Below, piece by piece: positions 50,123 through 58,378 of a DNA stretch of 64,000 nucleotides. The notes beneath the pieces are model-generated. The model did no database searches. It saw only the letters and a program-made list of their open reading frames with translations, and was not told the origin of the DNA. The number at the start of each line of letters is the position of its first letter. Position 1 is the first letter of the stretch. The translations under genes and the position numbers were made by a program. The stretch is from Mycobacterium sp. (lineage in GTDB: Bacteria > Actinomycetota > Actinomycetes > Mycobacteriales > Mycobacteriaceae): positions 1-64,000 of the forward strand of contig JAGQTV010000046.1 in the NCBI GenBank assembly GCA_020438845.1, in the 5' to 3' direction.

Positions 50123-51016
50123 GCTGCCTGCCAAGGCGATGACTACCAGTCGGCCCGGTTCTCCTGCCCGCCAGTGTCCTTCGGTGGTGATGGCCCGCCG
50201 GCTCGCAACTCGGTGCACGACGGTTCGTTCGCCGGCCGCCTCGACGAGGCGCAGGATTCCTTTGACCCGGAGCACACCTGCCGGAAGGCTGTCGAGGAAG
50301 GCCTCGAGCCGTTCACGGACCACCGGCCGGTCCAGGGTGATACTTAGGCTGACGTAGTCGCCCGCATGGCCCATTTCGGTGACCGGCAGCGTTTCACCGT
50401 GGCCGAACCCGACCAGCGCCGCCACGGGAACCTCCCCGCCTCGGGCGTGGATCACCGGGACGGCGGGGGCCGCGTCGGCAAGCCATCGGTCAAGATCGGC
50501 GAGCTCACCGTCGCTGACGAGGTCGATCTTGTTGACCACCAGGACATCGGCGGCGGCTAACTGACGTCGGATGGTCCGCCCGACGACCGGATGGCGCTCC
50601 CTGCGACGGACCGTTTCGGCGTCGAGCAACACGACTACACCGTCAAGGTCAAAACCAGGGGTCAGCGCGTGGTGGGCGATCGCCGCCGGATCAGCGATCC
50701 CACTGGCCTCGATGATCACCTGGGCGGGGGGAGGCTCACGGTCGCGGACCGACCACAGCGCTGCCATAAGATCGCTGCCGACCATGCAGCAGACGCAGCC
50801 GTTGGTCAGCGTGATGGTGTCGCCTTCCGCCGAGGCGATCAGGTCGCCGTCGATACCGATGTCGCCGAAGTCGTTGACCAACACTGCGATCCGTCGATTC
50901 TGTCCCGACGAGGACGACTGCCGCAGCAGGGTGTTGACCAAGGTGGTCTTGCCCGAACCCAGGTAGCCCCCGATGACCGTGACCGGGATCGGGGGCCGGG
51001 TCATCCCAGGGCTCAC
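50060..51016 (-). CDS. COG0523 (CobW/ZNG1-like) metal GTPase
   Basis: 318 residues. G1 VIGGYLGSGKTTLVNTLL (14-31), metal-site LTNGCVCCM (CxCC, near 73), Walker B-like VIIEASGIADP, NKID specificity motif in VVNKIDLVSD, and the CobW C-terminal domain. COG0523 proteins deliver Zn, Co or Fe to client enzymes. Its start overlaps the stop of an amidohydrolase gene (ATGA), making that metalloenzyme a likely client (inference). The 3' end overlaps menE. Confidence 0.9.
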   Translation of the reverse strand: MSPGMTRPPIPVTVIGGYLGSGKTTLVNTLLRQSSSSGQNRRIAVLVNDFGDIGIDGDLIASAEGDTITLTNGCVCCMVGSDLMAALWSVRDREPPPAQVIIEASGIADPAAIAHHALTPGFDLDGVVVLLDAETVRRRERHPVVGRTIRRQLAAADVLVVNKIDLVSDGELADLDRWLADAAPAVPVIHARGGEVPVAALVGFGHGETLPVTEMGHAGDYVSLSITLDRPVVRERLEAFLDSLPAGVLRVKGILRLVEAAGERTVVHRVASRRAITTEGHWRAGEPGRLVVIALAGSLVAETFRQSATIQLADPAAG

Positions 51017-52671
51017 CCGTGCGCGGCCTCGAACACCTCACCGCCGACGACCGTGCCCCAGATGCCGATGTCGCGGATGGCGAGCGGGTCCACGTCGAGC
51101 GGCGAATCTTCCAGCACGGCGAAGTCGGCGAATTTGCCGGCCTCGATGGAGCCGATCTCGTGGTCCATGTGCAACTGGAACGCCGCACCGAGCGTGGCGG
51201 CCTGCAACGCCTCGTAGGGAGTGATCTTCTCGTACTCGCCGAGCACGCGACCGCTGGGCGTCAGCCGGTTGACCGCACACCACATCGTCATCAGGTGGCC
51301 GATGGGTGTGACCCCGGAATCGGTGTGGAACGACAGCGGCACCCGGTTCTCCAAGGCCGTTCGGCAGGCCCACATTCCGCGGGTGCGTTCGGGGCCCATC
51401 GTCTGTTCGTAGTGTTGGTCGCCCCAGTACCAGATGTGGTTGGTGAAAACGTTTGCGCAGATCCCGAGCCGGCCCATGCGGCGGTACTGGGCCGCGGTCG
51501 TGGTCTGCGAGTGCTGTAGGACATGGCGGTGATCGAGCCAGGCGTCGGTACGCAGCGCCTCCTCGACAGCGTCGATGAACATCTGACCGGCACCGTTTCC
51601 GTTGCAGTGGCAGTGCACGTTCAGCTTGCGGTGGTGGAAGGCCTTGACCGCAGCCAGCATGTCCTCCGGGGCGAACATCGGAAGCCCGTGGTCTTCGCCG
51701 GTGTAGTAGCCAGGCTCCATGACGACCGCAGTCCAGCCCTGGATCGAGCCGTCGGCGACGAGCTTGATCCCTGAGGCCCGGAGTTTGTCGGACTCGATGT
51801 CGCGAAGTTTCACCGCCGCGTCGGCGACCGCTCCGTAGTCGGCGGTGCTGCCCGGCATCGCGGGCAGGTTGTAGAGCACCATCCGAACCGGGAATCGGGC
51901 ATCGTTGACGGTGTCCTGCCAGGTCTTGACCTCGTCCGGCGCTATCAGCAGCATGGCGGCCAATTCGGTGGCGGTCGTCACCCCCGCGTTGCGGCACATC
52001 GCCGCATGAATCTGAATCGGCTTGGCGCCCTTGCCCGCTTCCATCAGTTTCGCGAAAGCCGACTTGGCCAAGGTCATCGCCGGCGCTTCCTGGAGCTCGC
52101 CGCTGGGCTGGCCGTCGGGATCGCGCCCGACGCCCGGAGTCGGACAGTCGCTGGTGATGCCCTCGGCCTCCAGCAGGGCGGTGTTGACCGTGGCCAGATG
52201 ACCGCTGGCATGCCGCACGAACACCGGTCGGGTGGTCGATACCTGGTCAAGTTCGCGCTTGGACAACCGCGGCAGGTCCGGGAAGTAGATGGGATCAAAA
52301 CCATTGGCCAGCAGTATCTCTCCAGCCGGAAGCCGAGCGTCCTCAGCCTTCAGTAGGGCGATGAGATCGTCATAGCTACGGATCGGCGGGGTCGACCGGC
52401 CGTCGGACAGCGGGTACGGGTAATAGCCGACGAACGGCATCATCTCGGCCAGTGAGTCGAACGTGTGGCCGTGCGCCTCCACGAACCCGGGTACCAGAAC
52501 ATGGTCGCCGAACCGCTCGTCCACCGTGGCCTCGCCCCAGCTCTGACACTCCTCCAGGCTGCCGGCGCAGATGATCCTGCCGTCCCGCACCGCCACAGCC
52601 CGAACCTCGGGATTGGCCGGGTTCATCGTGACGATCTTGCGCGCGGTGAAAATGGTTGTCACGGAATGCAA
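51013..52671 (-). CDS. YtcJ-like amidohydrolase
   Basis: 552 residues. Amidohydrolase-3 family: PGFVEAHGHTFDS with the HxH metal pair, VHCHCNGNGAGQMFIDAVEEAL, HRHVLQHSQTTT, SFHTDSGVTP with the metal Asp, and the terminal GSIEAGKFADFAVLEDSPL. Such enzymes hydrolyse amides or formamides and need two metals. Matches Rv0552 in length and order. It is coupled to a metal GTPase gene downstream. An ATG at 52671 is used. Confidence 0.9.
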   Translation of the reverse strand: MHSVTTIFTARKIVTMNPANPEVRAVAVRDGRIICAGSLEECQSWGEATVDERFGDHVLVPGFVEAHGHTFDSLAEMMPFVGYYPYPLSDGRSTPPIRSYDDLIALLKAEDARLPAGEILLANGFDPIYFPDLPRLSKRELDQVSTTRPVFVRHASGHLATVNTALLEAEGITSDCPTPGVGRDPDGQPSGELQEAPAMTLAKSAFAKLMEAGKGAKPIQIHAAMCRNAGVTTATELAAMLLIAPDEVKTWQDTVNDARFPVRMVLYNLPAMPGSTADYGAVADAAVKLRDIESDKLRASGIKLVADGSIQGWTAVVMEPGYYTGEDHGLPMFAPEDMLAAVKAFHHRKLNVHCHCNGNGAGQMFIDAVEEALRTDAWLDHRHVLQHSQTTTAAQYRRMGRLGICANVFTNHIWYWGDQHYEQTMGPERTRGMWACRTALENRVPLSFHTDSGVTPIGHLMTMWCAVNRLTPSGRVLGEYEKITPYEALQAATLGAAFQLHMDHEIGSIEAGKFADFAVLEDSPLDVDPLAIRDIGIWGTVVGGEVFEAAHG

Positions 52672-52678
52672 TCAGCTC

Positions 52679-52909
52679 TTAGGTACTGAGGTACAGGTAG
52701 TACAACCCGTCTTCGCCCTGCTCACAACTCCAGTGCGAGTATGCGCCGTTGTCCTCGGTGATCTGTACATGCGGGCCGTCGGCCTGACAGGCGGCCAGCG
52801 TCGCGTAATTACCCTCGACCTGGGTGACATCGGCACTCGCAGTACCTGTTCCCAGGCTCGTCCCCAGGACCGTGCCCACAAACGCGGCACCGAAAATCAT
52901 TCTCTTCAT
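52679..52909 (-). CDS. Small exported protein
   Basis: 76 residues from the ATG at 52909. Signal peptide 1-27 (MKRMIFGAAFVGTVLGTSL, ASA|DV). The mature part, VTQVEGNYATLAACQADGPHVQI ending HWSCEQGEDGLYYLYL, has two cysteines that could pair. No known domain. It follows the acyltransferase gene at 34 bases and precedes the amidohydrolase at 7 bases, so all may be one transcript. Confidence 0.7.
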   Translation of the reverse strand: MKRMIFGAAFVGTVLGTSLGTGTASADVTQVEGNYATLAACQADGPHVQITEDNGAYSHWSCEQGEDGLYYLYLST

Positions 52910-52943
52910 TGCAGAACCATAACGGCCGTTGGCGATCGATGTC

Positions 52944-54344
52944 TTACTTTCGTCCCCGCCGCCGGGGCTCACGACTTAGCGCAGCCTCCAGTTCAGCAAG
53001 CGCCGGTTCGATGCCGTCGGCGAGTTCATGGATGTCGTCGGCGATTTCGGGAGTGGTAATGAACCCGAAGTCCATCCAGTCACGGTAACTGAAGCACGTG
53101 ACATTGAGGCCGACGTCCATCACCAGGGGCCCGATCGGAGTGAAGTCCTCGACGATCGCTCCGTCGGCGTACAGCGGTACCGGCGGCCCGGGAACATTGG
53201 AGACCACCAGGTTGATCGGCGGGACGTTCTGGCCCAGCCTGCTGCCGATGAAAGCCCTGGCGGCCAATCGGAAGAGCCCGGGCGGTGTGGTCTCGGTCAG
53301 CCCCATGATCTGATGCGCCGTCAACGCCTCGCTCATCTGTTTGGCGGCCTGTGACACTCGAAAGATTGCTCGGATTCGTCGGGCCGGATCTTTCATCTCC
53401 GTGGGCAGGCTGACCGTCATGGAGCTGATTGCGTTGCCGCTGTCGGTCTCCTCGGTACGCGTGGACACTGGGACCTGCGCGATCAAGGGACGGTCCGGAA
53501 GTTCGCCCCGCGCAAGGAGATAGGAGCGCAAGGCACCGGCGACCAGCGCCAACACCACGTCGTTGACCTTGACCCGGTACGCCGTCTTGACTGCTTTGAC
53601 CCGCTGCAACGACACCCGGGCCGAACTGAACCGGCGGTGCTGGGAAACTGCCGCGTTGAAGCGCGTTGGCGGCGCTTCGAAGTATCCCGGGGGTTTCTCC
53701 GCGATGGACCGCACGGCCAGCCGTTGACGCAACGTCTGATCGGCAAGTCGCATCAAGCGGTACGGAGTCATGACCCCGACATTGACCAACTCGCTGAGCA
53801 TCCGGAGTTCGGGCCGCGGAATCTGGGCCAGCGCCCGCGGCTCGGCGGGATCGACAGCCGGGGGCCGTGGTTCGGGTGTGAGGTCGAACAGGATCTCACT
53901 GACCCCCGCGCCGGAAACCCCGTCGACGAGGCAGTGGTGGATCTTGGTCAGAAGGGCGACCCGGCCGCCTTCGAGGCCTTCGATGAACCACATCTCCCAC
54001 AGCGGTTTGGAGCGGTCCAGCGGGTAGGACCACAGGCGGGAGATGAGATCTTCGAGTTCTTTGCGACCACCGGGAGTGGGCAGCGCACTGTGCCGGATGT
54101 GGAAGTCCAGATCGGGTTCGTCCTCGGCGTACCAAGGCCGGTCCAGACCCAGCGGGGTCCCCACGACGCGGTACCGCAACTGCGGGAGTTCCGGAAGCCT
54201 CTCGGCAACCAGATCGCGGACGCTCTCGAAGCTGAAGCCGGGGGCATCGCTGGGGTTGCACACGGCCAGCGCCCCGATGTGCATGTGCCAACCCGGCATC
54301 TCCGCGAACCAGAATGCCGAGTCCACGCTGGACATGCGAGGCAT
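52944..54344 (-). CDS. Wax ester synthase/diacylglycerol acyltransferase (WS/DGAT)
   Basis: 466 residues, normal length. N-terminal [24 protein letters not shown], active-site [12 protein letters not shown] (HHxxxDG near 135-141), [40 protein letters not shown] and the C-terminal [16 protein letters not shown]. These enzymes make triacylglycerol or wax esters from acyl-CoA at the membrane or lipid droplet. Mycobacteria carry many paralogs; which one this is cannot be told. Downstream are two small genes on the same strand. Confidence 0.92.
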   Translation of the reverse strand: MPRMSSVDSAFWFAEMPGWHMHIGALAVCNPSDAPGFSFESVRDLVAERLPELPQLRYRVVGTPLGLDRPWYAEDEPDLDFHIRHSALPTPGGRKELEDLISRLWSYPLDRSKPLWEMWFIEGLEGGRVALLTKIHHCLVDGVSGAGVSEILFDLTPEPRPPAVDPAEPRALAQIPRPELRMLSELVNVGVMTPYRLMRLADQTLRQRLAVRSIAEKPPGYFEAPPTRFNAAVSQHRRFSSARVSLQRVKAVKTAYRVKVNDVVLALVAGALRSYLLARGELPDRPLIAQVPVSTRTEETDSGNAISSMTVSLPTEMKDPARRIRAIFRVSQAAKQMSEALTAHQIMGLTETTPPGLFRLAARAFIGSRLGQNVPPINLVVSNVPGPPVPLYADGAIVEDFTPIGPLVMDVGLNVTCFSYRDWMDFGFITTPEIADDIHELADGIEPALAELEAALSREPRRRGRK

Positions 54345-54449
54345 GTCAGAAAGCGTAGATCCGTCGGGGCTTCACTGGCGAGGTTTTCTCAGCAGCCAGG
54401 GCGGGCGGCGCAACGGCGGGTGCCAGTGTGCAGAATCAGGTGCGGAGGG

Positions 54450-54746
54450 TCACGACGGATTCGACGGGCAGGTGATGGTGACGTAGGCGACCATGTCCGA
54501 ACCCGCCGAGCCGACGGTGTTGATGTCGGTGACGTCGCACTGATCCAGGTCGACGACCGGGATACCGTTCTCGAACTGCGTCCGGACGTCGTATCCCGCC
54601 GCCTGTAGATCGCTGATGGTGGCGGCCGCCGACTCCGAACCGGCCTCCGGAATGACGGGGTCGTCGGCGAGGGCGACGGGTCCGGAAAAGACCAGCCCAA
54701 GCCCGATCAGCCCGGCTCCCGCTGCGATCTTTGCCAGCTTCGGCAT
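54450..54746 (-). CDS. Small exported protein
   Basis: 98 residues from the ATG at 54746. Signal peptide about 1-27 (KLAKIAAGAGLIGLGLVFSGPVALA|DD). Mature sequence ISDLQAAGYDVRTQFENGIPVVDLDQCDVTDIN and VAYVTITCPSNPS, two Cys that may pair; the AAGYDVRTQ...GxP pattern recurs in small mycobacterial exported proteins of unknown function. It begins 10 bases after the upstream nitronate-monooxygenase-like gene and may be co-transcribed. Confidence 0.75.
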   Translation of the reverse strand: MPKLAKIAAGAGLIGLGLVFSGPVALADDPVIPEAGSESAAATISDLQAAGYDVRTQFENGIPVVDLDQCDVTDINTVGSAGSDMVAYVTITCPSNPS

Positions 54747-54756
54747 CTGCCCTCCC

Positions 54757-55887
54757 TCAGTCTTCGAGGGTCCGGGAGAGTCGCTCCGCGGCATTGACGT
54801 AATCCTCGATGAACTCAAGCACCACCTCTCGGGCCGGCTTGATCTTGTTCATCAGGCCCACACCCTGGCCTACCCAGTAGGTCGCCAGAGCCTGCGCCCC
54901 GGGATGCCCGCCTTGAGCCAGTTTGTCGATGCGGCGCAACGCCGGTTCGGCGATCATCGCCTGCAGTGGCAGCGGCAGCGGTGACCGTCCGCCGGGATTC
55001 GGCGCCCAGGCATCGGTCCAGTCCGAGCGAAGCTGACGCGAGGGCTTGCCGGTGCGCCCCGCTGAGCGGACGGTGTCGCGGGACGATGCCGCCAGCATCT
55101 TCTGCTTGGTATACGGAGCGGTTTCGGCCTCCTCCGTGGTCAACCACACCGAGCCCGTCCATGCACCGGCGGCACCCATCGCCACACATGCGGCCATCTG
55201 CCGACCGGTGACGATCCCACCGGCCGCCAGCACCGGAATGTCCTTGCCGCCGGGAACCTGGGAAATCGCCTCCAGCACTTCGGGAATCAGAACCAAGGTG
55301 GTGACCTCCCCGCAGTGTCCACCGGCCTCGGTTCCCTGGGCGACGATCAGGTCGACGCCGGCCCGAACCTGCTTGATGGCGTGCTCTTTCGCCCCGACCA
55401 GGGCAGCGACCGGGATGCCACGCTCTTTGCCTGCATCGATCATGTAGTCCGGCGGCACCCCGAGCGCGTTGGCCATCAGCTTGATCGGATGATTCAGCGC
55501 AACATCGAGGAGACCCTTGCCGGTGTCACCGCCGAGTGCCGACGAACCCACCCGAACCTCCTCGACGTCGATGTCGTGCTCATGGAGGAGTTCGTTGATG
55601 AATTCCCGATACTCGGCCGGAATACGTTGGGCGAGTTGGTCCCTGGTGAGACTCTCGCCTTTACCCTCGTATTTGGCCGGGACGATGATGTCCACGCCAT
55701 AGGGCTTGCCGCCAACGTGATCATCGATCCAGCACAACTCCTGTTCGAGTTGGTCGGGGCGAAACGCGACACCCCCCAGCACCCCGAATCCGCCGGCGTT
55801 GGTCACCGCGGCCACAACGTCGCGACAATGACTGAAGGCGAACAGCGGGAATTCGATGCCTAACCGGTCACAGATCTCAGTCTTCAC
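54757..55887 (-). CDS. Nitronate monooxygenase-like FMN enzyme
   Basis: 376 residues. TIM-barrel 2-nitropropane dioxygenase family: [26 protein letters not shown] near 30-41, [33 protein letters not shown] with the catalytic-type His, [30 protein letters not shown] for FMN phosphate, ending with a C-terminal helix. The long insert [17 protein letters not shown] differs from the classical nitronate enzyme and resembles mycobacterial members used in steroid or fatty acid metabolism. Reaction unproven. It is divergent from menA. Confidence 0.88.
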   Translation of the reverse strand: MKTEICDRLGIEFPLFAFSHCRDVVAAVTNAGGFGVLGGVAFRPDQLEQELCWIDDHVGGKPYGVDIIVPAKYEGKGESLTRDQLAQRIPAEYREFINELLHEHDIDVEEVRVGSSALGGDTGKGLLDVALNHPIKLMANALGVPPDYMIDAGKERGIPVAALVGAKEHAIKQVRAGVDLIVAQGTEAGGHCGEVTTLVLIPEVLEAISQVPGGKDIPVLAAGGIVTGRQMAACVAMGAAGAWTGSVWLTTEEAETAPYTKQKMLAASSRDTVRSAGRTGKPSRQLRSDWTDAWAPNPGGRSPLPLPLQAMIAEPALRRIDKLAQGGHPGAQALATYWVGQGVGLMNKIKPAREVVLEFIEDYVNAAERLSRTLED

Positions 55888-55989
55888 CAGCCCAGTATGC
55901 GCGGACCACCGGAAGTGGTTGACTCTGGCTGTGCAGCCGAGCCGGACGGTGAACGGGCTGGCCGGCTGAACCCGTGCGACGATTGCCGG

Positions 55990-56862
55990 ATGGCCAGCGT
56001 CGCGCAGTGGATCGAGGGTGCCCGACCACGAACTCTGCCGAATGCCGTCGCCCCCGTCATAGCGGGGACAGCAGCGGCCGCCTGGCTGGGTTCGGCCGTC
56101 TGGTGGAAGGCCCTGCTCGCGTTGACGGTGTCACTGGCACTGATCGTCGGGGTGAACTACGCCAACGACTACTCCGACGGAATCCGCGGCACCGACGACG
56201 AACGCGCGGGACCGCTGCGCCTGGTGGGCTCCAAGCTCGCCGCGCCCCGGGCTGTACTCACCGCGGCCGTACTGTCCTTGAGCGTCGCTGCGGTGGCAGG
56301 GGTGATTCTGGCGCTGGTGAGCGCACCGTGGCTGATCGCAGTCGGTGCGGCGTGCATCGCGGGTGCCTGGCTCTACACCGGCGGATCACGACCGTACGGG
56401 TATGCGGGGTTCGGCGAGGTTGCGGTGTTCGTGTTCTTCGGCCTGGTAGCCGTCCTGGGCACGCAGTTCACCCAGGCACTGCGGGTGGACTGGGTCGGTC
56501 TGGTGCTTGCAGTCGCCGTCGGCGGGCTGTCATCGGCGGTGCTGGTGGCGAACAATCTCCGCGACATCCCGACCGACCGCGTAGCGGGGAAGATCACGCT
56601 GGCGGTACGACTCGGTGACGGCCGAACCCGAGTGCTGTATCAAACGCTGCTGGCGATGGCCGGCGTCTGGACCGCGGTCTTGATGGCGGCTACCCCGTGG
56701 TGCGGAGTAGGTTTCGTCGCCGTTCCGCTGGCGGTGCGCGCAGCGGGGCCGGTTCGCAAAGGGCTCGGCGGGCGGGCGTTGATCCCGGTGCTGCGCGACA
56801 CCGGCCTGACCATGTTCGTGTGGTCGGTGGCAGTGGGGGCGGCACTGACGTTCACCCGCTGA
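55990..56862 (+). CDS. menA: 1,4-Dihydroxy-2-naphthoate prenyltransferase
   Basis: 290 residues from the ATG at 55990. UbiA family: first Asp-rich motif [15 protein letters not shown] (NDxxD near 60), second [14 protein letters not shown] (DxxxD near 195), and eight to nine helices. N-terminal [22 protein letters not shown] and the whole chain match M. tuberculosis MenA (Rv0534c). It attaches the polyprenyl chain (from a GrcC1-type synthase) to DHNA in the membrane, giving demethylmenaquinone for MenG. Confidence 0.96.
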   Translation: MASVAQWIEGARPRTLPNAVAPVIAGTAAAAWLGSAVWWKALLALTVSLALIVGVNYANDYSDGIRGTDDERAGPLRLVGSKLAAPRAVLTAAVLSLSVAAVAGVILALVSAPWLIAVGAACIAGAWLYTGGSRPYGYAGFGEVAVFVFFGLVAVLGTQFTQALRVDWVGLVLAVAVGGLSSAVLVANNLRDIPTDRVAGKITLAVRLGDGRTRVLYQTLLAMAGVWTAVLMAATPWCGVGFVAVPLAVRAAGPVRKGLGGRALIPVLRDTGLTMFVWSVAVGAALTFTR

Positions 56863-56872
56863 GGGTGCGGAC

Positions 56873-57178
56873 TTAGTTGCCGTCCCCACGCAGTCGGGCC
56901 TGCAGTTCTGCGCGCTCACTGCGACGTCGCTCGTCGACTTTGGCAATGCCTGCGGTCGCTCGCCGACGCAGTGGCGCGAGCAACCAGATGCCCAACGGCA
57001 GCGCGACGATGATCGCGAACAACATGGACACCGCCAGCGGGATCTGGACGGGGATCAACCGCGCGCCGAAGAAGATCGCAGCTGTCAGCGCCGCTACCAG
57101 AACCAGCCTGGCCAGCGTATAGGCGACGACATCGCGCACCAAGCGGCCGGTGGTGCCGGAGTCTGGACTACTTGTCAC
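56873..57178 (-). CDS. DUF4229 membrane protein (Rv0531-type)
   Basis: 101 residues from a GTG at 57178. Two helices (about 17-41 and 46-71: YTLARLVLVAALTAAIFFGARLI; PLAVSMLFAIIVALPLGIWLL), then a basic, charged helical tail (RRRATAGIAKVDERRRSERAEL). DUF4229 members are small actinobacterial membrane proteins of unknown function. It is convergent with menA, 10 bases between stops. Confidence 0.85.
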   Translation of the reverse strand: MTSSPDSGTTGRLVRDVVAYTLARLVLVAALTAAIFFGARLIPVQIPLAVSMLFAIIVALPLGIWLLAPLRRRATAGIAKVDERRRSERAELQARLRGDGN

Positions 57179-57229
57179 GACGCCGAGCCTACCGACGGGC
57201 GTATATTCGCAACCGAGGAGGTTTCTAGA

Positions 57230-57391
57230 GTGCTGTACCTGCTGCTCATCCTGGCTGCCGCCACGACCGTCTACGTCGCGCTGCGGGTGATGCGCGCCCA
57301 GACCCAACGGTCGGCCACTCGCGTGATCGGCCCGGACGACGATCCGGAGTTCCTCCGCCGCCTGGACCAGGGAGACAACAACCCGCGCTGA
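57230..57391 (+). CDS. 53-residue single-span membrane protein (Rv0530A-type)
   Basis: GTG at 57230 preceded by GAGGAGG at 8 bases spacing. One N-terminal helix (LYLLLILAAATTVYVALRV), then a polar tail with Gln/Arg and RVIGPDDDPEFLRRLDQGD. The stop is 12 bases from the convergent ccsB stop. The position and length match the annotated small gene Rv0530A of M. tuberculosis (from memory). Function unknown; a neighbour of cytochrome c maturation genes. Confidence 0.78.
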   Translation: MLYLLLILAAATTVYVALRVMRAQTQRSATRVIGPDDDPEFLRRLDQGDNNPR

Positions 57392-57403
57392 TTACGCGAG
57401 GTT

Positions 57404-58378
57404 TCAGTTGACTCCTGCATAGGAGTGCAGACCCACCGTCACCAGGTTGATGAAGAACAGGTTGAACACCATCGCGACGAAGCCGACGACGTTGATCCAC
57501 GCCGCCTTCTTGTCGCGCCAACCCGCCGTCGACCGTGCGTGCAGATAAGCGGCGTAGACCACCCAGGCGATGAACGACACCGTTTCCTTAGGGTCCCAGC
57601 CCCAGTAGCGACCCCACGCCTCCTCGGCCCAGATGGCGCCGAAGATTACGCCGAAACCGAACACCGGGAACCCGAAAATGGTCGTGCGGTATGCGATGCG
57701 ATCCAGAGTCTGGGCGTCGGGAAGCTTCGCGACGATGCGGGCCAAAGTGCCGGTCTTGCCGGGTTCGCCATACTTCGACATCTTCAACAGAAACAAGATG
57801 CTCGCCACGCCGGCGACCAGGAACACCCCCGAGCCCAGGCTGACCACTGAGACGTGGATGGGCAGCCAGTAAGACTGCAAAGCGGGCATGACCGGTGCGG
57901 CATTGGTGTAGAGCCATTTGCCCGACACCGTCAGCAGGATCAGAACCGGCACCAGAACGAATACCCACAGCGCCCGGTACTGCGGCTTGCGCAACACCAC
58001 TGACCCGGCGACCAGACCACAGAAGCTGGTCAGGTTGATGAATTCGTACATGTTGCCCCAGGGCACCCGGCCGGTCGCCAGGCCGCGAAGCACGATGCAG
58101 CCGAAGAGCAGTGCGATGCCGAGGTACACCAGCGACAGTCCGGCCTGGCCGAACCGTTCCGCCAACGGCCGCGCCGGTGCGTCGACCACCACACCAGGGC
58201 CGTCGGCGCTTCCGGTCACACCCCCGGCATAGGCCAGTTCACGCTGCTCGACCCGCGCGCCGCGGCTGGACGCCAGCTCGACGGCAAGCAGCATCAGCGC
58301 CAGGACCAGGACGACGACGGACCCGGTGAATGCCCAGTCCGAATAACGGGCCAAGCCGATGTCGATGTGGGTGTTCAC
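57404..58378 (-). CDS. ccsB: Cytochrome c maturation protein CcsB/CcsA (heme handling)
   Basis: 324 residues from a GTG overlapping the resB stop (GTGA). Eight helices with the WWD-type heme segment WGRYWGWDPKETVSFIAWVVYAAYLHA near 250-275, and conserved His residues in PIHVSVVSLGSGVF (near 180) and near the C-terminus (HARSTAGW). N-terminal RYSDWAFTGSVVVLVLALMLLAVEL is the first helix. With ResB it forms the system II synthase that attaches heme to apocytochrome c. Ortholog of Rv0529 (annotated ccsA). Sequence further upstream in frame belongs to the repeats of resB. Confidence 0.94.
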   Translation of the reverse strand: MNTHIDIGLARYSDWAFTGSVVVLVLALMLLAVELASSRGARVEQRELAYAGGVTGSADGPGVVVDAPARPLAERFGQAGLSLVYLGIALLFGCIVLRGLATGRVPWGNMYEFINLTSFCGLVAGSVVLRKPQYRALWVFVLVPVLILLTVSGKWLYTNAAPVMPALQSYWLPIHVSVVSLGSGVFLVAGVASILFLLKMSKYGEPGKTGTLARIVAKLPDAQTLDRIAYRTTIFGFPVFGFGVIFGAIWAEEAWGRYWGWDPKETVSFIAWVVYAAYLHARSTAGWRDKKAAWINVVGFVAMVFNLFFINLVTVGLHSYAGVN

